From Micavibrio sp. (lineage in GTDB: Bacteria > Pseudomonadota > Alphaproteobacteria > Micavibrionales > UBA2020): a stretch of DNA of 64,000 nucleotides. The translations under genes were made by a program, and so were the position numbers. Below the pieces are notes generated by a model. It was not told where the DNA came from, made no database searches, and worked only from the letters and a program-made list of their open reading frames with translations. Where the stretch lies: assembly GCA_028283745.1 (NCBI GenBank), contig JAPWJZ010000001.1, forward strand, positions 62,001-126,000, read 5' to 3'. Below, one piece after another: positions 53,297 through 62,721 of this stretch; the first letter of the stretch is position 1; every line of letters starts with the position of its first letter.

Positions 53297-53404
53297 TACG
53301 CCTTACTTTTCAGTCCTTTGGCATACCATTGACGGCCCGCATTAATATGTATATTAATGCGGGCTATTCTTTTAATTATGGTATCAATAACTTTAGAGGA
53401 CATC

Positions 53405-53983
53405 ATGAAGCCTACCAACAAACGTGTAATATCCCCCACCACCGACTTCCTTACCGCCGCGCAAGACCGCTTGAACGTTAACGGCGGCACCTCTGCCGAT
53501 AAAGCCGCGCTTGCCAGCCGCAAGGAAGCCCGCGCCGAACAATACCAGCGCAGCCAGGTCGAATTTTTTGAAGAACACATTGCCCCGCTGCTGAAGCAAC
53601 TGACCGACCTGCCCGAAGACAAAGGCCGCCGCTTCGCCGTCGAAACCAGATTTTCCCTGATGAACCCTGATGCGCCGGCGCTGACCGTTGGCCTTTCCTA
53701 CAGCGGCAAGCCGGGCGGTATGAAGTTCCTCTACGACAAAGCTTTCATGATCATGGATGATTTCGTGGATGATAACCGCTTCATGATGCGCATTGTGCGC
53801 TATGACCGCGAAAACCCGGACAACTATAAAGAGCATGACACCGTGCGCATCTACGCCGATGTCGCGCAGATGCAGTCGGAAATCGGCCGCTTCGTTGCCG
53901 ATGTCGCGCCGGACCGCGTGGCGGAACTTGTCGCCAGGCAGCAGCTCGCCGCAAAGCAAAAACCCGCCGCGCCGAAAGCCTGA
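53405..53983 (+). CDS. Hypothetical soluble protein
   Basis: A 192-residue protein starting at ATG 53405, with AGAGGA 4 bp upstream; earlier in-frame starts are unsupported. It is soluble, with a helical N-terminal half (for example Q-Y-Q-R-S-Q-V-E-F-F-E-E-H-I-A-P-L-L) and beta-rich middle (F-A-V-E-T-R-F-S-L), then a helical tail ending K-Q-K-P-A-A-P-K-A. No family recognised. It lies between the M48 gene and a terminator. Codon use is normal. Confidence 0.6.
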   Translation: MKPTNKRVISPTTDFLTAAQDRLNVNGGTSADKAALASRKEARAEQYQRSQVEFFEEHIAPLLKQLTDLPEDKGRRFAVETRFSLMNPDAPALTVGLSYSGKPGGMKFLYDKAFMIMDDFVDDNRFMMRIVRYDRENPDNYKEHDTVRIYADVAQMQSEIGRFVADVAPDRVAELVARQQLAAKQKPAAPKA

Positions 53984-54009
53984 TACCCAGGCCAAGCAAG
54001 CGCCGCTAC

Positions 54010-54049
54010 AAAACAGGCCGCAGCCGTTAAAAGCTGCGGCCTGTTTTGC
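54010..54049 (+). terminator. Terminator after 53405-53983
   Basis: AAAACAGGCCGCAGC (54010-54024) pairs perfectly with GCTGCGGCCTGTTTT (54033-54047). Confidence 0.9.
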
Positions 54050-54176
54050 GTTTTATTCACCCCGTTTTAATCATTCTGCCCTAGCATGGCGAATGGGTAT
54101 AAAACATTGGTTTATATGCCATAATCCGGCAAGGGTTTGATACAGGCAATTTCAGCACGCGGAAGGGTATATCCCC

Positions 54177-57100
54177 ATGACAACAGCGCCGGTCGGCAAT
54201 TCAGTTCCTCTTACGGGTGATGCAAGGGTTGACGGTATTCTGCAGGGCAGCTCGTGGGTGTTCAGCGGCGCGCATACGCTCACCTATTCGCTGCACACAA
54301 CATCGGGCAGCAGCTGGAATTCATACAGTGCGGATTTAACGCAAGCCTTCGCCGCATGGTCGGCGGTGGCGGATATTAATTTCACTAAAATTTCAACCTC
54401 CGCCGATTATACGAAGTCGACGGCGGATTTGGCGATTACGCTGGCCGGATATTCCAGCGACGGCGCGCTTGCCACCGGCACCTTCCCGGACCCGGCCTTC
54501 GCCGATAGCATTCTGGCGGATGATGGCGACACGCGCACGACCTACCCGAAGCCGGAAGGGGATATTTTCTTTTACAATTTTTATCAGGAATTTGATGTTG
54601 CCAACAACAAGGCGGGCGGCGCCATTCTTGAAACCATGCTGCATGAAATAGGCCATACCCTCGGCCTCAAGCACCCGCATGATGATGGCGGCAATGACCG
54701 CCCGCTGGAATCCGACTATTACGACAGCGGCTACTGGACGGTGATGAGTTACAACGACCCGCAGATTATCGAGCTGCCCGATGTGAATGACCCGACGCCC
54801 GATACGCTCAACGGTGGTTATTACCAGACCTTCAGCAAAGGCTTTCAGGCAACGCCGATGCCGCTGGATATTCTGGCGATACAGGCAATTTACGGCGCGA
54901 ACATGACATACCACACGGGCAACGATACCTATGCCCTGAAGTACGACGGCATCGTCAAAACCATCTGGGATGCAGGCGGGATTGATACGATCACCGCGGA
55001 GGCGCTGACCAATGCCGTCACCATCGTTCTGCAGGGCGGCAGCTTCATCAACCACGGCGGGGATGGTTATTCGACCACCGCCATTGCCTTTAACGTCACC
55101 ATCGAAAACGCCATTGGCACCGCGTATAATGATACGCTGACAGGCAACGATGCCGATAACGTGCTGAACGGCGGCGCGGGTGCGGACAGGCTGACGGGCG
55201 GCATCGGCAACGATACCTATTACGTCGACAATGCCAGCGATGTGATTATCGAGAATGCAAATGAAGGCAACGACACCGTCTATACCGCCTTCACCACCAG
55301 CCTTGCCAGCTATACCAGCATTGAAAACGCGGTGCTGACGGGTTCTGCGGCGCTGAATTTAACAGGTACTGCGGGCGTAAACATTTTGACCGGCAATACC
55401 GGCGCAAACATCATCGACGGCGGCGCGGGCGCGGATACGATGATGGGCGGCAGCGGCAACGATACCTTTATGGTCGACAATACCGGTGACGTTGTTTCCG
55501 ACACTTCCGGTGTCGATGTTGTCATGTCCACCGTCAGTTACACGCTGGGTACTGGCGTTGAAAAACTGTTCATCACGGCCGCCAGCGGCGTGACAGCGAC
55601 GGGCAATACACTTGCCAACGTCATTACCGTCAGTGACGGCAACGGCAATTCAACTCTGGACGGCGGCGCGGGCGCGGACAGCATGACCGGCGGCGGCGGC
55701 AACGACGTTTACATCGTCGACAGCGCCAGCGATAAAATTTTTGAAAATGCCGGCGGGGGGATTGATACCATCCGCACCGGCATTGCTTACGCGCTGGCGG
55801 CGAACGTCGAGAATTTGGTTTTAACCGGCACCGCCAACCTCAGCATCAAGGGTAACGAACTTGTCAACGAGCTGACCGGCAACAGCGGCAACAACACGCT
55901 GGATGGCGGCGTGGGCGGCGATACCATGACGGGCGGCGCAGGCAACGACACCTACATTGCCGACGACTTCGACGATGTCATGGTGGAGCTGGATAACGGC
56001 GGCACCGATATTGTCAAGGCCGCCAATACCTTCAGCCTCGCGCCCTATGCCTTCATTGAAAACGCGACGCTGACGTCCAAATACGATGACGACCTGACCG
56101 GTAACGCGCTGGATAACACGCTGACCGGCAATGCGGGCAACAACCATATCGACGGCGGCGCGGGGGCGGACCATATGCTCGGCGGCGCGGGCAACGACGT
56201 TTATACAGTCGATAACATCGGCGACGTGATTGTCGATACCACGGGCCGCGATACGGTTTATGCCAGCGTCAGTTATATCCTCGGCACCGGTATTGAAGAG
56301 CTGTACCTGACAGGCACGGATAACCTCAAGGCCACCGGCAATACCCTTTCCAACCTGCTGACCGGCAATGATGGCAACAATACGCTGGATGGCGGCACGG
56401 GCAACGACACCATGCTGGGCGGCAACGGTGATGATACCTATATCGTCAACGCCACCGGCGACGTGGTGACGGAGCTTGCTGGCGCGGGGACGGATACGGT
56501 TATATCGTCAGCCTCATATACGCTCGGCCTGAATATCGAGAAGCTGATATTGACCGGCACCGCCATCATCGGCACCGGCAACGCGCTGGATAACACGATT
56601 ACAGGCAATGCGAGCGCCAATACGCTGGATGGCGGCGCGGGCGCCGACCACATGATCGGCGGGCTCGGTAAAGATATTTATATCGTCGATAACGCGGGCG
56701 ACGTTGTGGAAGAAACCTCCACGCTGGCGACCGAGCGCGACACGGTAAAAAGCTCGGTCAATTATATGCTGGGCGTGAACCTTGAAAACCTGACCTTGAC
56801 AGGCATGGTCGGCCACATAGGCATCGGCAACGACCTTGTGAATACCATGCTGGGCAGCGGCGGCGATGATACGCTGGACGGCGGCATTGGCGCGGACCGC
56901 ATGACGGGCGGGCTTGGCAACGACTATTACGTTGTCGATAACCTGCACGATGTCATCGTTGAAAGCGGCGTCGGCGTTGATACGGTACGGTCATCGGTTG
57001 ACTGGACGCTCGGCTCCAGCGTTGAAAACCTGATCATGGATGGCGCGGCGCTGAAGGGTACGGGCAACAGCCTTGCCAACAGCATTATCGGCAACGCGCA

Positions 57101-57476
57101 TGACAACACGCTCAACGGCAGCAGCGGCAATGATACGCTGGACGGCGGCTTGGGCCATGACATTGTCACGGGCGGTTCCGGCAAGGATACCTTCGTCATC
57201 AGCACCATGGACGGCACCAGCGATACCGTGACCGACTTCAGCGTGGCGCAGGGCGATGTGCTGGACATTCATGGCATTCTGCAGGGCTTCGATGCCATAG
57301 CCAGCCATATCACCGACTTCCTGCAAATTACCACCAGCGGCAAGGACAGCATTGTGATGGTGGATGCGGATGGAACCGGCACCGCCTATGCCATGACGCA
57401 GGTTGCGCTATTCACCAACGTCACGAATTTGACGGACGAGCAGAGCCTGTACACCACCGGCCATATTATCGCTTAA
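54177..57476 (+). CDS. Serralysin-type RTX metalloprotease
   Basis: A 1099-residue protein. Residues 1-260 are an M10 zinc metalloprotease: H156-E-I-G-H160-T-L-G-L-K-H166 and Met-turn M190-S-Y. From about 320 to the end nine RTX units of the form D-G-G-A-G-A-D-x-M-x-G-G-x-G-N-D are spread at regular intervals, separated by beta segments. A final D-T-V-T-D-F-S-V-A-Q-G-D-V-L-D-I-H resembles the type I secretion C-terminus. No N-terminal signal peptide is present, as expected for type I secretion, but no transporter genes lie nearby. Serralysins are usually about 480 residues; this one has an enlarged RTX part. Confidence 0.9.
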   Translation: MTTAPVGNSVPLTGDARVDGILQGSSWVFSGAHTLTYSLHTTSGSSWNSYSADLTQAFAAWSAVADINFTKISTSADYTKSTADLAITLAGYSSDGALATGTFPDPAFADSILADDGDTRTTYPKPEGDIFFYNFYQEFDVANNKAGGAILETMLHEIGHTLGLKHPHDDGGNDRPLESDYYDSGYWTVMSYNDPQIIELPDVNDPTPDTLNGGYYQTFSKGFQATPMPLDILAIQAIYGANMTYHTGNDTYALKYDGIVKTIWDAGGIDTITAEALTNAVTIVLQGGSFINHGGDGYSTTAIAFNVTIENAIGTAYNDTLTGNDADNVLNGGAGADRLTGGIGNDTYYVDNASDVIIENANEGNDTVYTAFTTSLASYTSIENAVLTGSAALNLTGTAGVNILTGNTGANIIDGGAGADTMMGGSGNDTFMVDNTGDVVSDTSGVDVVMSTVSYTLGTGVEKLFITAASGVTATGNTLANVITVSDGNGNSTLDGGAGADSMTGGGGNDVYIVDSASDKIFENAGGGIDTIRTGIAYALAANVENLVLTGTANLSIKGNELVNELTGNSGNNTLDGGVGGDTMTGGAGNDTYIADDFDDVMVELDNGGTDIVKAANTFSLAPYAFIENATLTSKYDDDLTGNALDNTLTGNAGNNHIDGGAGADHMLGGAGNDVYTVDNIGDVIVDTTGRDTVYASVSYILGTGIEELYLTGTDNLKATGNTLSNLLTGNDGNNTLDGGTGNDTMLGGNGDDTYIVNATGDVVTELAGAGTDTVISSASYTLGLNIEKLILTGTAIIGTGNALDNTITGNASANTLDGGAGADHMIGGLGKDIYIVDNAGDVVEETSTLATERDTVKSSVNYMLGVNLENLTLTGMVGHIGIGNDLVNTMLGSGGDDTLDGGIGADRMTGGLGNDYYVVDNLHDVIVESGVGVDTVRSSVDWTLGSSVENLIMDGAALKGTGNSLANSIIGNAHDNTLNGSSGNDTLDGGLGHDIVTGGSGKDTFVISTMDGTSDTVTDFSVAQGDVLDIHGILQGFDAIASHITDFLQITTSGKDSIVMVDADGTGTAYAMTQVALFTNVTNLTDEQSLYTTGHIIA

Positions 57477-58753
57477 GCGGCAGCGGGCAACCGCAGGAAG
57501 ATATGGCCAAGGCGCCAGAGGTAGCGGAAGGCCGTGCGTGTTGCCGCCAGCTGTTCGGCATCGCTGCCCAGCTGCGCTGCAACGCCGGAAGCCGCCATGC
57601 ACTCCCGTACCGTTTTATTGCCGTCGATCTGCTTGTAAATAGCGCTGACGATGGGGCTGAGCGTGAAAACCGGATATTCCCCGCGGCGCAGGCAGATGGA
57701 TCCTTCGGGCGTGCCGGGCTTCGCGGCAACCTCAACCGCGCGCGCGGCGGGGGTATAATCCAGCAGCGCGTCGCTGTCAAAATCCAGCGTGTAGCTGCTC
57801 TCCGCCCGTTCCTTGCGGCAGACGGTGAAGGCGTGCTGGCCAAGCGTGCCGTTATAAAGCTCCATGTAAGCCCAGATGTCTTTTTCCGGCAGGGTGCTGA
57901 TTTTTTTGTACAGCGGGCTTGCCAGTTTCAGCTGGCCTTCGGGGTAGTACAGCACGTTGTCCCACCACGACATAAACTTCAGGCCCGCATCTTCCGCAAA
58001 CTGCACGCATTGGGTGGTTGTATAGGCACGGTCCTGCCGGTGCAGGAAGTTATCGACAAGGCCTGCGTCATATTTCGTGTCGCGCGTGCGGCGGGCGTAA
58101 TCCTGCACGGCGTGCGATGCGGGCAGGGATGCCAGCGTATGCTTGACCATCTCCACATCCTGCGGCGTTTGCCCAAGTTCCATCAGGCGGAACATTTCCT
58201 GTAGCATATAAACGCCGGTGCGGCCGTACTGGCCGTAGACCATAATGGCAATCGTGCCATCGGGCTTCAGCACCTCGCCAAGGGCGCGAAGGCCGCTGAC
58301 GGGGTCGGGCAGGTGGTGCAATACGCCGGAGCAGTCGATGAAGTCAAACGTCTTGCCCAGCTTCGCCACATCCTCCAGCCGGCCCTGCTGCAGCGTCAGG
58401 TTGGCCAGGTTGTGCTTGTCCTTCAAATAGGCTTCATGCGCCAGCGATGCGGCGGAAAGGTCAAGCCCCGTCACCCGCGCCTGCGGGTGGTTATAGGCAT
58501 AACGCGCAGCGGCGTTGCTGCCGCAGCCCGCGACCAGCACATCAAGGTCCTCGCGTTTTTCGCGGTCGGGCCAGTAGGTATAAAAGTTACGCTCAAAGTC
58601 GCCGCCATCGCGGCGGTTTTTGTGCTCGGGTGCGGCAAGGTCCATGATGGGCGCGGGGTAAACCCAGGCTTCATACTGCCGCGCCACATGGGCATTGGGC
58701 GCAAGCTCCGGCGCAATCGGTTGTGCTTGTTCGGCGGCGGTGGTCTTTGCCAT
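57473..58753 (-). CDS. SAM-dependent methyltransferase
   Basis: A 426-residue class I methyltransferase. SAM motif I V-L-V-A-G-C-G-S-N-A-A-A lies near 72-83; the acidic loop V-T-G-L-D-L-S follows, and D-C-S-G-V-L-H-H-L-P-D near 141-150 is motif IV/post. A C-terminal part of about 110 residues (I-Y-K-Q-I-D-G-N-K-T-V-R-E-C) resembles the regulatory or PqqD-like tails of some methyltransferases. It is tail to tail with the RTX protease: the stop codons overlap within TTAA at 57473-57476. Substrate unknown. Confidence 0.85.
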   Translation of the reverse strand: MAKTTAAEQAQPIAPELAPNAHVARQYEAWVYPAPIMDLAAPEHKNRRDGGDFERNFYTYWPDREKREDLDVLVAGCGSNAAARYAYNHPQARVTGLDLSAASLAHEAYLKDKHNLANLTLQQGRLEDVAKLGKTFDFIDCSGVLHHLPDPVSGLRALGEVLKPDGTIAIMVYGQYGRTGVYMLQEMFRLMELGQTPQDVEMVKHTLASLPASHAVQDYARRTRDTKYDAGLVDNFLHRQDRAYTTTQCVQFAEDAGLKFMSWWDNVLYYPEGQLKLASPLYKKISTLPEKDIWAYMELYNGTLGQHAFTVCRKERAESSYTLDFDSDALLDYTPAARAVEVAAKPGTPEGSICLRRGEYPVFTLSPIVSAIYKQIDGNKTVRECMAASGVAAQLGSDAEQLAATRTAFRYLWRLGHIFLRLPAAA

Positions 58754-58934
58754 TTATAAGGCTCCCTGCTTTAAAAATACCGCATGACGATAGCATGGGG
58801 GCTGTATGCCGCCAATGGTGCAGGCTTTGCGGCAGTTTTTGGCTGCATAAACAGCCTCATAAAAGAAAATTGACATAACGGGGCTTGGCTTTTATCATCA
58901 GAAAATCTTAAAAACATACGCTGCAGGATTGCCG

Positions 58935-59288
58935 ATGACCCGTTATTCCAAGGAAGACGATTATACCCTTTGCGCTTCGACGACTGTGATTGGGTCGAAG
59001 GGGGTATTCTCCCGCTATTTCAATTTTGCGGCGGAGCAGGTGACGACGATTTTTTCCGAACGTGCGGAGCTAAGCACAAACAAAGCCGCGGGCAGTTCGC
59101 AGGGCGGCGTTGCGGTGGCGGTGTCGGTTGCGCTGACGTCGCAAATGTCCGTGCAGAAGTTCAGCGATTTTGACTCGCAGGTTGAAATTGACCTTATGCG
59201 CGCCGAGCTGAAAAAGCTTGGCGGCAACCCGCCCGAAATGAACGCGACCCCCGGCAAGTCCCGCGCCACGCCGCGCCTCGGCCAGTAA
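58935..59288 (+). CDS. Hypothetical small protein
   Basis: A 117-residue protein. ATG 58935 follows GCAGGA at 6 bp; an in-frame TTG two codons earlier is less likely. No signal peptide. The middle carries S-Q-G-G-V-A-V-A-V-S-V-A-L-T-S-Q. The end is basic (P-G-K-S-R-A-T-P-R). No family recognised. It lies 14 bp upstream of the cyanophycinase, so they are probably cotranscribed, and a shared function with it is possible. Confidence 0.55.
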   Translation: MTRYSKEDDYTLCASTTVIGSKGVFSRYFNFAAEQVTTIFSERAELSTNKAAGSSQGGVAVAVSVALTSQMSVQKFSDFDSQVEIDLMRAELKKLGGNPPEMNATPGKSRATPRLGQ

Positions 59289-59302
59289 GCGGGTTTAGGG
59301 CA

Positions 59303-60067
59303 ATGACGGTTATCGCCATCGGCGGCGCGGAGGATAAAACGGGCGATTGCACCGTGCTGCGCCGCGTGCTGGCGGAAGCGGGCGCGGTTGAAGGGCAAGC
59401 GCCGCGCGTGCTGGTCATCACCACCGCCACAGGCTATCCCGAAGAAGTCGGCGAAAAATATACCGCAACATTCCAGCGCATCGGCGTAACGTCGCGGGTG
59501 CGGCACGTCACAACCCGCGCCGGTGCCGCCGATGCCGCGCTGCTGGCCGATGTTGCCGCGGCCGATGTTATTTTCTTCACCGGCGGTGACCAGATGAAGC
59601 TGGCCACCGTTTTCAACGGCACACCGTTTATGGATGCGTTGCGCCAGCGCGAGACGGATGGCGCGGTTATTGCGGGCACCAGCGCCGGCGCTGCTGTCAT
59701 GTCATCCCTCATGATTTACGGCGGCGACCCTGAAAAAGCGATGGAGAAGGGCGAGGTACTCCTGACCGCGGGCCTTGGGCTGGCGCCGAATGTTGTTTTC
59801 GATACGCACTTCCTCAACCGCAACCGCCTTGCCCGCCTGTTCAACGTGCTGGCGACCGCGCCCGATAAAACCGGCATTGGCCTTGATGAAGACACCGGTG
59901 TTATTTTGCGGGGCAAAACGCTTGAAGTCATTGGCAGCGGTAAGGTGACTGTGGTGGATGCCAAGGCCGCGCAAAGCAACATCACGACGATCGAACGCGG
60001 CGACGTTTTTACCCTCACCGGCGCAACCGTGCATACACTGAAGCACGGCGATAAATTCAGGCTTTAA
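59303..60067 (+). CDS. Cyanophycinase-like serine peptidase (S51)
   Basis: A 254-residue enzyme. F-F-T-G-G-D-Q (91-97), A-G-T-S-A-G-A (nucleophile S127) and F-D-T-H-F (H169) match the S51 cyanophycinase/dipeptidase E pattern. Cyanophycinases cleave the Asp-Arg storage polymer to dipeptides. No cyanophycin synthetase gene is in the window, so the substrate may be imported or another isoaspartyl-type peptide. ATG 59303 has no strong ribosome site. It is 14 bp after the small protein gene. Confidence 0.87.
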   Translation: MTVIAIGGAEDKTGDCTVLRRVLAEAGAVEGQAPRVLVITTATGYPEEVGEKYTATFQRIGVTSRVRHVTTRAGAADAALLADVAAADVIFFTGGDQMKLATVFNGTPFMDALRQRETDGAVIAGTSAGAAVMSSLMIYGGDPEKAMEKGEVLLTAGLGLAPNVVFDTHFLNRNRLARLFNVLATAPDKTGIGLDEDTGVILRGKTLEVIGSGKVTVVDAKAAQSNITTIERGDVFTLTGATVHTLKHGDKFRL

Positions 60068-60082
60068 AATATCTCATGAGAA

Positions 60083-60850
60083 TTAGAGGATAAGCGGCTT
60101 TGCTTTCGGCGCGCTGGGCGTGGCCGTGGCGGCTGTATTGGCGTTGGTATTGAGCGCAACGCCAGCGCTTGCAGCTGCGGGTTTTTGCAAATTGGTTTTG
60201 GCATCCGGGAATTCGGCGGCGATGGTTTTCAAGGCCAGCTGGAAGTCGCGGGACAGGACAAGCCGCGGGTCGGTCACCTTTATTTCAATGTAGCGCAGCC
60301 ATTCGTTGTCTTCCTTCATCGACATATCGGCGAAGGTTTCGCTGAAGGGGGTTTTGTAGGCACGCTGCGCGCGCATCGAATGCGGGCTTTCCAGCCAGAT
60401 TTCCATGCCCGTTGCGCCCGCTTCATGGCGCAGGTCGTTATGGACAAAGGTAATGCCGCCCGCCGTGCGCTCCTGCAGGAAGGGCGCGGGGTCGCGGCTG
60501 CCGGCATTGATGAAACAGATTTCGACGGGCTTGCCGTTTATCTCGCCTATCCAGCTTTCCTGCCGGTTGCGTTCGCCATTGAATGCCGCTTGCGGGCCAA
60601 GGAGTTCTTCGCGCACAACATCCGGCACAATCGATTTGCCGGATTTAAACGTGCCGTCAATCGCCACCATGACAGGGGCGGTGGCATCATCCAGCAGCGC
60701 GGCATTAAGCCCTGCCGCCAGTTTGCGCGAAACATCCACCAGCTGCTCCCGCGTGGTGGTGAGGAATGACAAACGCAGCTCCGGCGGTGTCGCGGCCTTC
60801 ATAAAGGCGGCCGACTGTCGGTTATCCGGCTGGTCGATATAATCCGTCAT
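60083..60850 (-). CDS. P-loop NTPase-like protein, unknown function
   Basis: A 255-residue protein with Walker A G66-T-F-K-S-G-K-S73 preceded by V-M-V-A-I-D. A possible Walker B is not clear; W-L-R-Y-I-E-I-K-V and F-L-Q-E-R-T-A-G-G-I-T-F-V-H-N-D-L-R-H are notable. The C-terminus is Ala/Thr/Pro-rich. It may be a small kinase-like protein; TsaE was considered but the motif context differs. No signal peptide. Converges on the cyanophycinase gene. Confidence 0.6.
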   Translation of the reverse strand: MTDYIDQPDNRQSAAFMKAATPPELRLSFLTTTREQLVDVSRKLAAGLNAALLDDATAPVMVAIDGTFKSGKSIVPDVVREELLGPQAAFNGERNRQESWIGEINGKPVEICFINAGSRDPAPFLQERTAGGITFVHNDLRHEAGATGMEIWLESPHSMRAQRAYKTPFSETFADMSMKEDNEWLRYIEIKVTDPRLVLSRDFQLALKTIAAEFPDAKTNLQKPAAASAGVALNTNANTAATATPSAPKAKPLIL

Positions 60851-61052
60851 GCTTTGTCCGTCTGGCGTGAATATCTTCGCGTATTATATGGCATGGCGGT
60901 TAAGGGATGATTAATGCAGGGCAGATGCAGAATCTACGGTTTAATTTTTTGTAAAACATCGTGTAAAAACAATATATTGCAATTGCGGTTACATGATACC
61001 CCAAATTAACGCACTGTTTTTAAATGATTTTATAAGAGAATTCACATTTTTG

Positions 61053-61081
61053 TTGACGGTGGGGGCGGGGTGGTTCATAAC
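61053..61081 (+). promoter_or_regulatory. Promoter of rplM-rpsI
   Basis: TTGACG (61053-61058), a 17-bp GC-rich spacer and CATAAC (61076-61081) lie 60 bp before the rplM ATG. A leader of about 50 bp with a GC-rich inverted stretch follows. The match is good for a housekeeping sigma factor. Confidence 0.6.
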
Positions 61082-61141
61082 ACTCCCACTATTTTGAAAA
61101 CTGCGCGTCATGGTGGCGCGCCCGTAACTTAGGAAACGACA

Positions 61142-61603
61142 ATGAAAACCTATTCCGCCAAACCGTCGGAAGTCACCAAGAAGTGGCTCCTGGTTGATGC
61201 TGAAGGCCTGACGCTTGGCCGTCTGTCCAGCATCATCGCGCTGCGCCTGCGCGGCAAGCACAAAACCATGTTCACGCCCCACATCGATTGCGGCGACAAC
61301 GTGATCGTCATCAACGCTGAAAAAGTCCGCCTGACCGGCAAAAAAGCGAAGTTTGACATCTTCTACTGGCACACCGGCTATCCCGGCGGTATCAAAGGCC
61401 TCTCCAAAGGCCAGATCCTCGAAGGCAAATTCCCCGGCCGCGTTATTACCAACGCCGTCCGCCGCATGATGCCGAAAGAAAGCCCGCTTGCCCGCGGCCA
61501 GCTGACCTGCCTGCGCGTTTACGCCGGCAAGGATCACCCGCATGAAGCGCAGAAGCCGGAATTCCTCGATGTCGGCTCCATGAACCCGAAAAACAAAAGG
61601 TAA
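61142..61603 (+). CDS. rplM: 50S ribosomal protein L13
   Basis: A 153-residue L13. M-K-T-Y-S-A-K-P starts it, [16 protein letters not shown] follows, and [12 protein letters not shown] and R-M-M-P-K-E-S-P are conserved. It is followed by rpsI after 8 bp, the universal rplM-rpsI pair. A good promoter lies upstream. Confidence 0.98.
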   Translation: MKTYSAKPSEVTKKWLLVDAEGLTLGRLSSIIALRLRGKHKTMFTPHIDCGDNVIVINAEKVRLTGKKAKFDIFYWHTGYPGGIKGLSKGQILEGKFPGRVITNAVRRMMPKESPLARGQLTCLRVYAGKDHPHEAQKPEFLDVGSMNPKNKR

Positions 61604-61611
61604 TTGCAACC

Positions 61612-62109
61612 ATGGCAACGAAAAAGAATCTCTCGGACCTGAAAGAAGCCGTGGCTGAAAAAGCAACGGCATCTGCAACCGGCGCAACTGGCAGCGAAGT
61701 CCGCGTCCAGAAGCTCGATAAAAAAGGCCGTTCCTACGGCACCGGCCGCCGCAAAGACGCGGTCGCCCGCGTCTGGGTTCAGCGCGGTAACGGCAAAATC
61801 ACCGTCAACGAACGCGACCTGCCCGTGTACTTCGCACGCGGCACACAGCGCCTCGTCATCAACCAGCCCTTCGAGCTTTCTTCGCGCATCGGCCAGTTTG
61901 ACGTAACCTGCATCGTTTCCGGCGGCGGCCTGATGGGCCAAGCCGGCGCGGTTCGCCACGGCATTTCCCGCGCTCTCGTCGCTTTCGAGCCCGAGCTGCA
62001 CACCGTCCTGAAAAAGGCCGGCCTGCTGACGCGCGACAGCCGTGTTGTCGAACGTAAAAAATACGGCCGCCATAAGGCACGCCGTGGCACGCAGTGGGTC
62101 AAGCGTTAA
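61612..62109 (+). CDS. rpsI: 30S ribosomal protein S9
   Basis: A 165-residue S9 with an N-terminal extension of about 35 residues, common in alphaproteobacteria. [13 protein letters not shown] begins the core, and the C-terminal tail ends [11 protein letters not shown], close to the usual R-P-Q-F-S-K-R. It ends the operon, with a terminator 30 bp on. Confidence 0.98.
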   Translation: MATKKNLSDLKEAVAEKATASATGATGSEVRVQKLDKKGRSYGTGRRKDAVARVWVQRGNGKITVNERDLPVYFARGTQRLVINQPFELSSRIGQFDVTCIVSGGGLMGQAGAVRHGISRALVAFEPELHTVLKKAGLLTRDSRVVERKKYGRHKARRGTQWVKR

Positions 62110-62138
62110 GCTTTACCTTTCTACCTGCCTATCCATAC

Positions 62139-62172
62139 AAAAAGGGCGTCTCCGCAAGGGGGCGCCTTTTTT
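62139..62172 (+). terminator. Terminator of rplM-rpsI
   Basis: AAAAAGGGCGTCTCC pairs with GGGGGCGCCTTTTTT with wobble pairs around a short loop, followed by T residues. Confidence 0.8.
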
Positions 62173-62202
62173 GCTTTTAACGGTTGGTGTAAGCTGGCGT
62201 TT

Positions 62203-62721
62203 ATGAACAGTGTCATTTTACCCTTCAAGAATATCCTGCCGCGCATTGCCGCCGGCGTTTTTGTGGCCCCCACCGCCGCCGTGATTGGCGATGTGGAAAT
62301 AGGAGAGGACAGCAGCATCTGGTTCGGCTGTACCGTGCGCGGCGACGTGAATAACGTCGTTATCGGGAAAAGAACCAATATTCAGGACGGCACGGTCATC
62401 CATGTGTCCAATTCCCTGCAGGGGACGTATATCGGGGATGATGTGACGGTCGGCCATATGGCGTTGCTCCATGCCTGCACTATTGAAGATGGCGCCTTCG
62501 TCGGCATGAAAGCCTGCGTCATGGATGGCGCGGTGGTGGAAGCGGGGGCCATGGTCGCCGCCGGTGCTCTGGTGACGCCCGGCAAGCGCGTGCCGAAAGG
62601 GCAGCTATGGGCGGGCTCCCCGGCGAGGTTGATGCGCGAAATGACCCAGGCTGAAAAGGATTACCTGCCGTGGTCGGCGCAGCATTATGTGCGCCTGGCC
62701 AGGGAATGCCTGAAGCGTTGA
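62203..62721 (+). CDS. Gamma-carbonic anhydrase-like hexapeptide protein
   Basis: A 172-residue left-handed beta-helix protein of the gamma-carbonic anhydrase/YrdA family. Hexapeptide turns run through residues 20-130, and the metal-binding histidines correspond to H67 (V-I-H-V-S), H85 and H90 (V-G-H-M-A-L-L-H-A-C). The C-terminal helix (E-K-D-Y-L-P-W-S-A-Q-H-Y) is typical. Catalytic activity varies in the family and cannot be read here. ATG 62203 lacks a strong ribosome site. Confidence 0.87.
   Translation: MNSVILPFKNILPRIAAGVFVAPTAAVIGDVEIGEDSSIWFGCTVRGDVNNVVIGKRTNIQDGTVIHVSNSLQGTYIGDDVTVGHMALLHACTIEDGAFVGMKACVMDGAVVEAGAMVAAGALVTPGKRVPKGQLWAGSPARLMREMTQAEKDYLPWSAQHYVRLARECLKR

Noticed and set aside
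54177-57476. Short repeats in the RTX gene as a CRISPR-like array
   Set aside because: The repeats are in frame, code for RTX units and vary in sequence; there are no identical repeats with unique spacers and no cas genes.
60083-60850. Assigning the P-loop protein as TsaE
   Set aside because: A Walker A is present, but the expected context motifs of TsaE are missing and the length is too great.
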